This document shows, one piece after another, positions 16,957-24,673 of a stretch of DNA of 64,000 nucleotides. Under the pieces are notes generated by a model that saw only the letters and a program-made list of their open reading frames with translations, ran no database searches and was not told the origin of the DNA. The stretch is from Rossellomorea pakistanensis. GTDB taxonomy: Bacteria; Bacillota; Bacilli; Bacillales; Bacillaceae_B. The stretch covers positions 372,001-436,000 of the forward strand of contig NZ_JAFBDZ010000001.1 in NCBI RefSeq assembly GCF_016908495.1. The letters are read 5' to 3'. The position numbers and the translations under genes are program-made. Each line of letters begins with the position of its first letter. The first letter of the stretch is position 1.

Positions 16957-18489
16957 ATGAAGAGGATTTCCAACGTTTTTTGGATTACAATTGCCATTGT
17001 TTTAGTCGCAGTTGTTTTTGGAGTCGCTGCTCCAAAAAGCTTCCAAGAAATCACTGCAAATATCCAATCCTTTATCACTTCGACATTCGGTTGGTATTAT
17101 CTTATTTTAGTTACAGCAATTGTGATTTTCTGTTTATTTTTAATTATTAGCCCGATAGGAACAATTAGATTGGGAAAACCTGATGAAAAACCAGAGTATT
17201 CAACACTTACGTGGTTTGCCATGTTATTTAGTGCAGGGATGGGAATTGGATTAGTATTCTGGGGAGCTGCTGAGCCATTGTCACATTTTGGCGCACCGCC
17301 AATGGCTGAGGGAGGAACTAACGAAGCATTTAAAGAAGGTATGCGTTATACATTTTTTCATTGGGGAATTCATGCTTGGGGAATTTATGCAGTAGTTGCA
17401 TTAGCACTTGCATACTTTAAGTTCCGTAAAGATGAGCCTGGATTAATTTCATCAACATTAAGACCGTTATTTGGCGATAAAGTGAATGGTCCGCTTGGAA
17501 CGATTATTGATGTTTTAGCGGTATTTGCCACAGTAGTAGGAGTTGCAACAACATTAGGGTTTGGAGCTAAACAAATAAATGGTGGACTTACTTATTTATT
17601 TGGAATTCCGAATAACTTTACAATGTGGTTTATCATCATTGCTATCGTTACCGTACTTTTTATGATCTCAGCATGGTCTGGCTTAAGTAAAGGAATTAAA
17701 TATCTAAGTAATGCTAATATGGTTTTAGCCGTCGCTTTACTAGTATTAGTGTTTATTGTTGGACCAACACTTCTTATTTTAAACATTTTTACTGACACTC
17801 TAGGTGCTTATATTCAAAACATTATACAAATGAGTTTTAGAATTGCACCTTTAAATGATGAACATCAATCGTGGATAAATGGATGGACGATTTTCTATTG
17901 GGCATGGTGGATTTCCTGGTCACCATTTGTCGGTATTTTCATTGCGCGCGTTTCTCGTGGACGTACGATACGGGAATTTTTATTTGGTGTTTTATTAATG
18001 CCTTCATTAGTAAGCTTTATTTGGTTTGCTACTTTCGGAACATCTGCCATCGATATACAGCAATCTGGTGTTTTTGATCTGTCCCAAATTAAACTTACAG
18101 AAGAGGTATTATTTGCGGTGTTCGATCAACTGCCATGGTCAGCTTTACTTTCTATCGTTGCTGTAATTCTTGTAAGTACATTCTTTATCACTTCAGCAGA
18201 CTCTGCAACATTTGTACTTGGTATGCAGACAACCTATGGTTCATTAACCCCGCCAAATTCTGTTAAATTAACTTGGGGAATTGCACAGTCATCGGTTGCA
18301 CTGATTTTACTCTATAGCGGTGGACTACAGGCATTACAAAATGCATTGATTGCTGCAGCCTTCCCATTTTCGTTTATCATGATCCTGATGATGCTATCGT
18401 TGTATCGATCATTAACGAAAGAGAAAAAAGAACTAGGTTTATACATCAAGCCGAAACCTCGTAAGAAAACGGAAAAAATTAACTCCTAA
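16957..18489 (+). CDS. opuD: BCCT-family glycine betaine transporter (OpuD-like)
   Basis: A 510-residue secondary transporter with 12 membrane helices that imports glycine betaine or related compatible solutes, driven by Na+ or H+. The glycine-rich motif [18 protein letters not shown] in helix 3 and the signature [27 protein letters not shown] region (written here only to locate it, residues about 327-353) identify the BCCT family; length equals OpuD (512). The ATG at 16957 is preceded by AAAGGAG, and an upstream in-frame extension to 16912 is rejected. The basic C-terminal tail (KPRKKTEK) is typical of the osmosensing end. A sigma-B-like promoter suggests general-stress induction. Confidence 0.93.
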   Translation: MKRISNVFWITIAIVLVAVVFGVAAPKSFQEITANIQSFITSTFGWYYLILVTAIVIFCLFLIISPIGTIRLGKPDEKPEYSTLTWFAMLFSAGMGIGLVFWGAAEPLSHFGAPPMAEGGTNEAFKEGMRYTFFHWGIHAWGIYAVVALALAYFKFRKDEPGLISSTLRPLFGDKVNGPLGTIIDVLAVFATVVGVATTLGFGAKQINGGLTYLFGIPNNFTMWFIIIAIVTVLFMISAWSGLSKGIKYLSNANMVLAVALLVLVFIVGPTLLILNIFTDTLGAYIQNIIQMSFRIAPLNDEHQSWINGWTIFYWAWWISWSPFVGIFIARVSRGRTIREFLFGVLLMPSLVSFIWFATFGTSAIDIQQSGVFDLSQIKLTEEVLFAVFDQLPWSALLSIVAVILVSTFFITSADSATFVLGMQTTYGSLTPPNSVKLTWGIAQSSVALILLYSGGLQALQNALIAAAFPFSFIMILMMLSLYRSLTKEKKELGLYIKPKPRKKTEKINS

Positions 18490-18504
18490 TTTTTCAATAA
18501 AAGG

Positions 18505-18536
18505 AAACGTCTAGGACTTCTAGGCGTTTTTTTATT
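18505..18536 (+). terminator. Terminator after opuD
   Basis: Stem AAACGTCTAG/CTAGGCGTTT with one G-T pair, followed by seven T. Confidence 0.75.
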
Positions 18537-18612
18537 TTTGCAGGATTGGTTAGTCAATTTTCTTGTCTTAAACATACAGTATATCAGGCTTGCAAGATAT
18601 GGAGGTGACATT

Positions 18613-18717
18613 ATGGGCTATTATGGTTATGGATATGGAAGTGGGTATGGTGGCAGTTTTGTATTAATTATCGTATTATTTATACTTTTGATTATTGTTG
18701 GAGTTGCTTATTTATAG
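18613..18717 (+). CDS. YjcZ-family small membrane protein
   Basis: A 34-residue protein that starts with a Gly/Tyr-rich head ([13 protein letters not shown]) followed by a single membrane helix ending in VGVAYL. This is the layout of the YjcZ/BhlA-like sporulation-associated family that occurs in many copies in spore formers. A perfect GGAGGTGA stands 6 nt before the ATG. The terminator that follows (18762-18796) encloses it as one transcription unit. Function is unknown. Confidence 0.85.
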   Translation: MGYYGYGYGSGYGGSFVLIIVLFILLIIVGVAYL

Positions 18718-18761
18718 GCGATACACCAAAGAAATTAAACCGCGGGTCGTCTAACGCTGAA

Positions 18762-18796
18762 GGAGGTCTTCTATTTTAGGAAAACCTCTCTTTTTT
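18762..18796 (+). terminator. Terminator after the YjcZ-like gene
   Basis: Stem GGAGGT/ACCTCT, with the loop ending in AGGAAA, followed by seven T. Confidence 0.6.
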
Positions 18797-18867
18797 TCAT
18801 ATCTCTTGCCATGCTATACTTATTCTTACTAAAATGGATTTGACATTTGTGAGAATAGGGGATAGTC

Positions 18868-19497
18868 ATGCCGAATAAAAAGAAAAGGAAAAGTTATCAA
18901 AAGAAAGGATCACCTCTTAAAATATTATTCATACCTATTGTCATTTTAGGTCTTTATATGTTGTTATATAATGGCTTTACCTCATATCAACAGATTTCAG
19001 AAGATGGAAAAGAAGAAATCCCGCCAGAATATATTCCTATTTATAAAGCGGCTGAAAAAGAATATGGAGTTCCTTGGAACCTATTAGCAGCACATCATAG
19101 AGTTGAGACAAGATTTTCTCAAATGGATACAATGATTTCCCCAGTAGGAGCAGAGGGCCACCTGCAGTTTATGCCCTGTACTTTTGTAGGCTGGTCCCAC
19201 CCTACATGCAGTGGTCTCGGCAAAGGTAATATATCGGAGGGTGAAAAAACAGATCCGGAAACAATTAAAAAATATGGCGGCTATGGAGTAGATGCCAATG
19301 GTGATGGAGTAGCAGATCCATGGGATATCGAAGATGCAGTATTTAGCGCTGCTTATTATTTGTCAATGAATGGAGCAGCAGATGGTGATATTGAACGTGC
19401 CGTTTTTGCTTATAACCATAGTGATGAATATGTTGAAGATGTATTATATTTTGCTGAAAAGTACCTGGAAGAGAAAGAAAAATCATCTTCTATGTAA
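18868..19497 (+). CDS. Membrane-anchored lytic transglycosylase (SLT-like)
   Basis: A 209-residue protein: a basic N-terminus, one membrane anchor (about 19-35), then a lysozyme-like domain outside the membrane. The likely catalytic Glu is in AHHRVETRFS (about residue 75), followed by GHLQFMPCTF, where the family usually has a G-x-M/L-Q-F-M-P-x-T loop, and by the Ala-rich DAVFSAAYYLS and AVFAYNHSDEYV segments typical of these lytic enzymes. It would cleave peptidoglycan glycan strands at the cell surface. The acidic stretch DANGDGVADPWD resembles a calcium-binding loop. Monocistronic. Confidence 0.85.
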   Translation: MPNKKKRKSYQKKGSPLKILFIPIVILGLYMLLYNGFTSYQQISEDGKEEIPPEYIPIYKAAEKEYGVPWNLLAAHHRVETRFSQMDTMISPVGAEGHLQFMPCTFVGWSHPTCSGLGKGNISEGEKTDPETIKKYGGYGVDANGDGVADPWDIEDAVFSAAYYLSMNGAADGDIERAVFAYNHSDEYVEDVLYFAEKYLEEKEKSSSM

Positions 19498-19523
19498 AAA
19501 AGCTAACCCAATCCCAGTGTTCA

Positions 19524-19583
19524 AAACTATAATATTCATATAGAGAATCTTCCAAATAGCTTCCTATATGAATATTATAGTTT
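19524..19583. repeat. Long perfect AT-rich inverted repeat
   Basis: Two perfect 20-bp arms (19524-19543 and 19564-19583) are separated by 20 bp. They lie between the transglycosylase gene and the convergent YwzA-like gene. It may be a bidirectional terminator, but neither arm is followed by a clear T run. Confidence 0.7.
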
Positions 19584-19661
19584 AGGACCCTTTCGAGGCA
19601 GTCACTTTTTTTATCACATAAAATTTTAACTCTCTACATTTCTATATTCATTCACTTTTCC

Positions 19662-19901
19662 TCACCCCCTCAAAAATAACCTTAAAATGAAGACAAAAAT
19701 GATTGCACCGATCAGTGCTGGAATAATGGCCATACCAGCTATACTAGGACCAATTTCTCCAAAAATCATACCACCTATCCAAGCACCGATTATACCTGCA
19801 ATGATATTACCAATCACATTACCAGGGACATTTTTTCCTAGTAATAGTCCAGCTAACCAGCCCATTACTCCTCCAACTATTAAATATAAAATAAACCCCA
19901 T
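19662..19901 (-). CDS. GlsB/YeaQ/YmgE-family membrane protein (YwzA-like)
   Basis: A 79-residue protein with three hydrophobic segments and the Gly-rich repeats VGGVMGWLAGLLLG, GIIGAWIGGMIFG and ALIGAIIF, which define the transglycosylase-associated (GlsB/YeaQ/YmgE) family. Members are general-stress proteins of unknown mechanism. The ATG at 19901 has TAGGAGGAG in front of it, so the longer frame to 19982 is not used. A sigma-B-like promoter lies 36 bp upstream. Confidence 0.88.
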   Translation of the reverse strand: MGFILYLIVGGVMGWLAGLLLGKNVPGNVIGNIIAGIIGAWIGGMIFGEIGPSIAGMAIIPALIGAIIFVFILRLFLRG

Positions 19902-19936
19902 TGAATCTCCTCCTAAATTATATTTAAGTGTTTTAT

Positions 19937-19960
19937 TCACCCTATTAGTAGATTTTAAAC
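19937..19960 (-). promoter_or_regulatory. Candidate sigma-B promoter of the GlsB/YwzA-like gene
   Basis: On the minus strand GTTTAA, 12 bp, GGGTGA. The -35 is perfect, the -10 has two mismatches and the spacer is short. It suggests general-stress control, which is known for related Bacillus genes. Confidence 0.4.
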
Positions 19961-20064
19961 ATGGTATGAAGCTTGTCATCATCTATCTGGAATCCTTCTC
20001 CTTTTACATGACCATGTATTCTTGTTATGATAGGAATTTATGAATCGGAGATGGGGGGACATAC

Positions 20065-22305
20065 GTGGTTCAGAGCACTTTAAAAGATTGGAAAAAGGCT
20101 TTAAGTTTAGAAATTGGCGAAATGAAGCGTAAGCAAAATAGTGGTGTCCCTGTTGTTTCTGGCTTTTGTTTGTCTAAACGTGGGAATGGCTCAACTTATT
20201 GGTTACGGCTCTATTATCCTGTATCCTTCCCAGAAGGAGTATCAATTTTTTTAGAAATAAACAATCAAAGAATAGAAGGAAAGATTTTATCATCTGAGGG
20301 GATAGATTTAATTGTTGAATTACAAAGTAATATCGGGTCAAGTATAGGGAAATGTCTGATCTTTAATGAACCTTGGGAGCTTCTTGAACAACTGTTAAAC
20401 CGATTAGAAGAGATTGAAAAAAGTTATCGAAAAAGAAAAACCATTAAGAAACTATTAAATCCAACCCGAGAAATGAATCACCCTAAACATAAAGTGAAAA
20501 ATACTTTACATGAAGCTTATTTACGTTCTAAATATAATGAAGTTACTTATATTTGGGGACCACCTGGTACGGGGAAAACCTATACCCTTGCCAGAACAGC
20601 CGCTTATCATTACGGAGAAGGGAAGAAGGTGTTAATCCTTTCACATAGTAATGCTGCTGTTGATATTCTGCTACTTGAGATGAATTTATTTTTAAAAGAA
20701 AAAAAGAAGTGGAAAAGCGGGGAAATTGTCCGTTATGGGGCATCAACAAAAGATGAAATTAGAGAAGAACCTGACCTATTACTACAATTTATAATTGAAA
20801 AAGAAAATCCAAAATATCTAGAGAAAAGGGAAAAGTTAGAAAAAAATCGGAGAATTTTAAAAAAGAGAATACATAAAAATGTCGATCAAACGGATTCAAT
20901 ACGATTAACAAAAGTAGAGCTTAAACTCCAAAAAGTTCGTGAAAAACTAAAGAGGAAAGAAGCCGAATATATTCAGGATGCAAAAGTGATCGCAACCACT
21001 CTTTCGAAAGCTGCGATTGATCCTCTTATTTACGAAAATCAGTTTGATATAGTGATTATCGACGAAGCAAGCATGGCATATGTACCCCAAATCGGATTCG
21101 CCTCAACTTTGGCAAAGAATGCTATGATCTGTGGTGATTTTATGCAATTACCACCCATCGCAACTTCGCGACATCCTCTCGTTCAATATTGGTTAAAAGA
21201 AGACATTTTTCATCGATCCGGTGTCACCCAAAATATAAAACAAGGAATACTTCACCCACAATTAATGGTTCTTCCTCTCCAAAGAAGAATGCATCCAGAT
21301 ATTTCAAGGTTCACCAATCAATACATCTATCATAATCAAGTAGGAGATCATCCAAATGTTTTATCTTGGAGAGAACCGATATCGTACTCCGCTCCATTTG
21401 AAGGGAATGCTGCCGTGCTTTTTTCTACTGGATCCGCAAATTGGCTATGTTACAAAGAAAAAGGGTCTCGGTTTAACATCCTATCAAGCTTAATTTCATT
21501 ACAGTTAATATTAATTAATCACTCCAAAGGGAACACTTCTATTGGTTATGCCACTCCATATCGTGCTCAATCACAATGGATGAATGATTTATTGCAAGTA
21601 TTTCTAAAAGGTAATGAAACTTCAGCTCATGTCTATTGTTCAACCGTCCATAAGTTTCAAGGTTCGGAGAAAGACATCATTCTTTTTGATACGGTTGATA
21701 GTTTCCCTCAAGAAAGACCTGGAGCTCTCTATGTTAATCAAACAAGCGAGCGATTGATTAATGTTGCGATGACAAGAGCTAAAGGAAAATTTATTTGTGT
21801 TTCAGATCCTAAATACTTATCTAGGTATTTATCTTATCAGAAGCCCATAACGAAGCTGCTTCAATATTTAAAGAAAGAAGCAGTCTATGTAGAAGCTACC
21901 AATAAGCTAGACCTTTTTAAAACCTCCTATTCTCGTAGACTACGTTGGTATGAAAATAGTGATATAGCTAAGCTTAAGAAAGATTTACTAGCAAGTAAAA
22001 ATAAAATTATATTGTCATTAGAAAGTATTGAGGATCTTCCAAGTAGTATATGGAATGTATTAAGAAAGCGGGAAGGAGAAGTGGAAATTATTATTATAGG
22101 GACTCAAGGAACAGGTCTTCCCTTGAAGAAATATACTCAGCAAAAGGAAAGATATCGAATCCCTTTTATAGGTTTAGATGACAAGGTGATATGGTGTGGT
22201 GATGGATTAAATAGAAATTCAAATTCGACTTTTCCTTTTTTAGCGAGGGTTTTTTCAAAAAAAATTTTCCAGCAATTTATTAATCTTTTACAGAATGCTG
22301 AATAA
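20065..22305 (+). CDS. Superfamily 1 (DNA2/NAM7-type) DNA/RNA helicase
   Basis: A 746-residue helicase with a Upf1/Dna2-like core. The Walker A is GPPGTGKTYT (about 167-176), motif Ia LILSHSNAAVDILL, Walker B IVIIDEAS, motif III CGDFMQLPP, motif IV-VI TVHKFQGSEKD and NVAMTRAKG. A charged coiled-coil insertion (about 250-310) separates motif Ia from motif II. About 150 extra residues follow the helicase core, possibly a degenerate PLD-like or regulatory region. The start is GTG with GGGGGA upstream. Substrate and partners are unknown; it stands alone and shares a terminator with the convergent selD gene. Confidence 0.85.
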   Translation: MVQSTLKDWKKALSLEIGEMKRKQNSGVPVVSGFCLSKRGNGSTYWLRLYYPVSFPEGVSIFLEINNQRIEGKILSSEGIDLIVELQSNIGSSIGKCLIFNEPWELLEQLLNRLEEIEKSYRKRKTIKKLLNPTREMNHPKHKVKNTLHEAYLRSKYNEVTYIWGPPGTGKTYTLARTAAYHYGEGKKVLILSHSNAAVDILLLEMNLFLKEKKKWKSGEIVRYGASTKDEIREEPDLLLQFIIEKENPKYLEKREKLEKNRRILKKRIHKNVDQTDSIRLTKVELKLQKVREKLKRKEAEYIQDAKVIATTLSKAAIDPLIYENQFDIVIIDEASMAYVPQIGFASTLAKNAMICGDFMQLPPIATSRHPLVQYWLKEDIFHRSGVTQNIKQGILHPQLMVLPLQRRMHPDISRFTNQYIYHNQVGDHPNVLSWREPISYSAPFEGNAAVLFSTGSANWLCYKEKGSRFNILSSLISLQLILINHSKGNTSIGYATPYRAQSQWMNDLLQVFLKGNETSAHVYCSTVHKFQGSEKDIILFDTVDSFPQERPGALYVNQTSERLINVAMTRAKGKFICVSDPKYLSRYLSYQKPITKLLQYLKKEAVYVEATNKLDLFKTSYSRRLRWYENSDIAKLKKDLLASKNKIILSLESIEDLPSSIWNVLRKREGEVEIIIIGTQGTGLPLKKYTQQKERYRIPFIGLDDKVIWCGDGLNRNSNSTFPFLARVFSKKIFQQFINLLQNAE

Positions 22306-22330
22306 GTACTGGCTGATAATAGACCAAGAG

Positions 22331-22375
22331 GGAACTAGAACCTCACTATGTGTAAGCACCTGAGGTTTTAGTTCC
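22331..22375. terminator. Shared terminator of the helicase gene and selD
   Basis: A 15-bp stem, GGAACTAGAACCTCA pairing with TGAGGTTTTAGTTCC, with one G-T pair, between two convergent genes. Confidence 0.7.
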
Positions 22376-22402
22376 TGATCCCCTTTTTGGGTCAACATTA
22401 TT

Positions 22403-23458
22403 TTATGCATGAACAATTAGTGGGGCAGACATTCTTTCGGCTACTCTTCCTATTATCGCTGCCTTAATAGGGCTTCTTTGATTATAAAGTTCGATAAACT
22501 CATCCGCTTCTTTTTCAGTTAAACTAATCAGAAGCCCACCTGATGTTATGGAATCACAAAGTATCATTTGTTCCTGAATTGAAAGAGTAGAATCGTATTC
22601 TACAGTGTCCTTCAGCCACTCATAATTTGCTTTCGTGCCACCCGGTACAACACCTTGTAAAGCAAGTTCGTATGTACCTTCTATGAGTGGAATTGATGAA
22701 TAATTTAACTCTAAACTCACAGCACTTCCGTTTGCTATTTCACTCGCGTGACCAAGCAATCCAAAACCAGTCACGTCCGTTACAGCTCCAGGCTTGAATT
22801 GAGAAAGTATCTCGGCTGCCATTTTATTTAAAGTGGACATTAAGTTTGTCACGGATTGTTCCTGATCCTCTGTAACCACTCCTCGTTTTATACCTGTTGT
22901 TAATATTCCCACACCTAGAGGTTTGGTTAGTATAAGAATTTCACCAGGTTTAGCACCACTATTTCTCCAAACTTTCATTGGATTCACAATTCCGGTAACG
23001 GATAGACCAAATTTCGGTTCTTGATCGTCAATTGAATGACCACCAACCGTTGTGGCACCAGACTCCCGAACCTTATCCGCAGCACCCGTTAGAATTTGCG
23101 CAAGGATTTTACTACCTAGTTTTTTCACTGGATATCCAACGATATTCAAGGCAGTTTTTGGCGTTCCCCCCATTGCATAGATATCACTTAAGGCATTAGC
23201 TGCTGCAATTTGTCCAAACATGTAAGGGTCATCTACAATTGGTGTGAAGTAATCAACGGATTGCACTAAAGCGATTTCATCTGTTATTTGAAATACACCT
23301 GCATCATCTGATGTTTCATTTCCAACAAGTAATTCTTGTGATGAAGGTTCAGCTGGTAATTGTCGCAGAACTTGCGACAAGTCACTAGGACTTAACTTGC
23401 ATCCTCAGCCAGCTTTGGTAGAAAGAGTAGTTAAACGGATTTTCTCGTGCTCAGTCAT
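22403..23458 (-). CDS. selD: Selenide, water dikinase with in-frame UGA (Sec18)
   Basis: Makes selenophosphate from selenide and ATP, the selenium donor for Sec-tRNA. From the ATG at 23458 (preceded by GGAGGTGAT) the frame gives 351 residues with one internal TGA at 23405-23407. Codon 18 falls exactly in the catalytic motif, here TKAGUGCK, where SelD proteins have Cys or Sec. Downstream are the ATP-binding DDAG motif and the conserved GGHSIDDQEP and VTGFGLLGHA. Ordinary ORF calling would start at 23380 or later and lose the active site. A hairpin 24 nt after the UGA fits a bacterial SECIS. It is divergent from a SelW-like gene across a 141-bp promoter region. Confidence 0.96.
23360..23380 (-). 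promoter_or_regulatory. Candidate bacterial SECIS element in selD mRNA
   Basis: A perfect 8-bp stem, UUGUCGCA/UGCGACAA, with a 5-nt loop AGUUC begins 24 nt after the UGA. Bacterial SECIS elements are expected 16-37 nt downstream with a G among the first two loop bases; both hold here. Confidence 0.65.
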
Positions 23459-23524
23459 CTAATCACCTCCATTTTCATTTTAGCTTTTTAATGTAATTCC
23501 ATGCAATTCATAACTTATCTGAAT

Positions 23525-23553
23525 TTGCGGGAAGCTATAGCTTGTACTATAAT
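23525..23553 (+). promoter_or_regulatory. Promoter of the SelW-like gene
   Basis: A consensus -10 TATAAT (23548-23553) lies 17 bp after a weak -35 TTGCGG (23525-23530). The -10 sits within the palindrome at 23544-23558. Confidence 0.55.
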
Positions 23554-23558
23554 AGTAC
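23544..23558. promoter_or_regulatory. Palindromic operator candidate between selD and the SelW-like gene
   Basis: GTACTATAATAGTAC is a perfect 7-1-7 inverted repeat centred on the -10 box, a position where a bound dimer would block transcription. The protein that would bind is unknown. Confidence 0.45.
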
Positions 23559-23599
23559 TCAAATATTGTTAAAAAATTCTTTCCAAGGGGGATAATGTA

Positions 23600-23842
23600 A
23601 TGAAGAATTTCGCAGTATCCGTAGAATTTTGCATGCAGTGAAACTATGCACCAAAAGCCGCGAGGTTCGCGGAAGAGTTATTTAATCATTTTCGTTCAGA
23701 CGTAAATGAGTTGTTATTGATTCCATCATCTGGTGGAGCATTTGAAGTAAAAGTAAATGGAGAATTAATTTACTCGAAGTTAGATACAGGAGTTTTTCCT
23801 GATTCACAAGAAATTTTCAGGCTAATGGAAAGTAGAAATTAA
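23600..23842 (+). CDS. SelW/Rdx-family selenoprotein with in-frame UGA (C-x-x-U)
   Basis: An 80-residue protein missed by standard ORF calling because codon 14 is TGA (23639-23641). Read as selenocysteine, the frame gives VEFCMQU-NYAPKA near the N-terminus, the thioredoxin-like C-x-x-U motif of the Rdx family (SelW, SelT, SelH, Rdx12). The conserved second half is SGGAFEVKVNGELIYSK followed by GVFPDSQEI. A GGGGGAT ribosome binding site precedes the ATG, a promoter lies upstream, a hairpin terminator follows the stop, and a SECIS-like hairpin begins 16 nt after the UGA. The neighbouring selD and selA supply the machinery. Rdx proteins are thought to act as small redox proteins; the bacterial substrate is unknown. 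Confidence 0.93.
23658..23672 (+). promoter_or_regulatory. Candidate bacterial SECIS element in the SelW-like mRNA
   Basis: A perfect 6-bp GC-rich stem, CCGCGA/UCGCGG, with the loop GGU starts 16 nt after the UGA codon. Spacing, stem length and G at the start of the loop all meet the bacterial SECIS pattern bound by SelB. Confidence 0.75.
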
Positions 23843-23917
23843 AAGAGGGAAGACCCATTTGTTTCATACTACAAAGTTGTGGTAAGTTAACGAAATAATG
23901 GGGTCATTCCTCTTTTA
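23842..23917 (+). terminator. Terminator after the SelW-like gene
   Basis: AAAGAGG and GACCCATT pair with AATGGGGTC and CCTCTTT, with one bulge, and a TTTTATTTT tail. Confidence 0.65.
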
Positions 23918-23990
23918 TTTTGGATTAGGCTCTTTTCTAAAAGATCCTTGTATTTATAAATAGATTTTGTGAAAGTAAACCGTCTATAAA

Positions 23991-24119
23991 GTAGTTGATT
24001 AGAGCGGAAAGTGAGAGGACGAGCGGGACAGGTAAGAACCTACAGGCGGAGAGCGCTGAGGAGGCTCATGGGCCCGCCCCGCGGAAAGCGAGCGTCCTGG
24101 AGCGGAAATCAACCACTAC
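23991..24119. repeat. GC-rich Bacillaceae-type intergenic repeat
   Basis: About 129 bp, clearly richer in G+C than its surroundings. It begins TAGTTGATT and ends GAGCGGAAATCAACCACTA, so its ends are inverted. It contains GCGGAAAGCGAGCGTCC, which I recognise from a widespread family of Bacillaceae intergenic repeats. It has no reading frame and no tRNA fold. Confidence 0.65.
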
Positions 24120-24177
24120 TCTTTTTGAAAAATAGCAACAAGATTTACGAAAACAGTGTTATATTAAATGAATAAAA

Positions 24178-24576
24178 TTACTCATCTTCGTGAATTCCCT
24201 GTATACGAATATTATCGGAAGCAGGTTTATTACGTTTTATTTTTTCTATATATATCTCAACCTTCTGTGGTTGGAATTTTGCAAAAACTTGATGATTTTT
24301 TAGACAGAATGGAAAATCTATCTCCCTAATTCTGTGTTGGTTAATTAAGAATAAACTAAGTTCGATTAAAAGAGTCGATCCTTCTTTTTTTATCATTATT
24401 TCATCAGCATCCAATGAGCCTATCGGTACCTCGATAATAAAATGATTCGTAGTATCGAATAAATCAATTCTAAATTGAGTTTCGTCAAGGATTGCCGTAT
24501 TCGGATCAAGAAGCCATTTTTTCATCCAACACTCCCAATCCTCTAATATGAAATCGTTTTCTTCAGCGCTTGCCAT
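24178..24576 (-). CDS. cotM: Hsp20/alpha-crystallin-like spore coat protein (CotM-like)
   Basis: A protein of about 132 residues with a small-heat-shock-protein-like beta core: FRIDLFDTTNHFIIEVPI followed by an ADEIMIKKEGSTLLIEL strand pair, resembling the coat-associated members GerT/CotM/CotP. In B. subtilis, as I recall, cotM sits beside sspP, sspO and citB, and here the gene occupies the same place and orientation, with selA inserted between. That supports CotM, a late sporulation coat protein. The ATG at 24576 has GGGGGAT upstream; another in-frame ATG is at 24591. Similarity alone is modest, so the symbol depends partly on gene order. Confidence 0.6.
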   Translation of the reverse strand: MASAEENDFILEDWECWMKKWLLDPNTAILDETQFRIDLFDTTNHFIIEVPIGSLDADEIMIKKEGSTLLIELSLFLINQHRIREIDFPFCLKNHQVFAKFQPQKVEIYIEKIKRNKPASDNIRIQGIHEDE

Positions 24577-24673
24577 AAGATCCCCCAACATTTCTTTTTC
24601 GTTAGTTTATTCTCTTAAAAGGATAAATGTGAGGGGTGTTATAATAAATGTAGTAAAAATAGGAGGTTGTACT

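Noticed and set aside
22403..23380. selD starting downstream of the UGA
   Set aside because: This start would delete the catalytic Lys/Sec region and has no ribosome binding site, whereas the upstream ATG has a perfect one.
24001..24115. GC-rich block next to the selenoprotein gene as a possible tRNA-Sec (selC)
   Set aside because: I could not fold it into an acceptor stem, long variable arm and T-loop, and it lacks a TTCGA-type T-loop and a UCA anticodon context. It fits a known type of Bacillaceae repeat.
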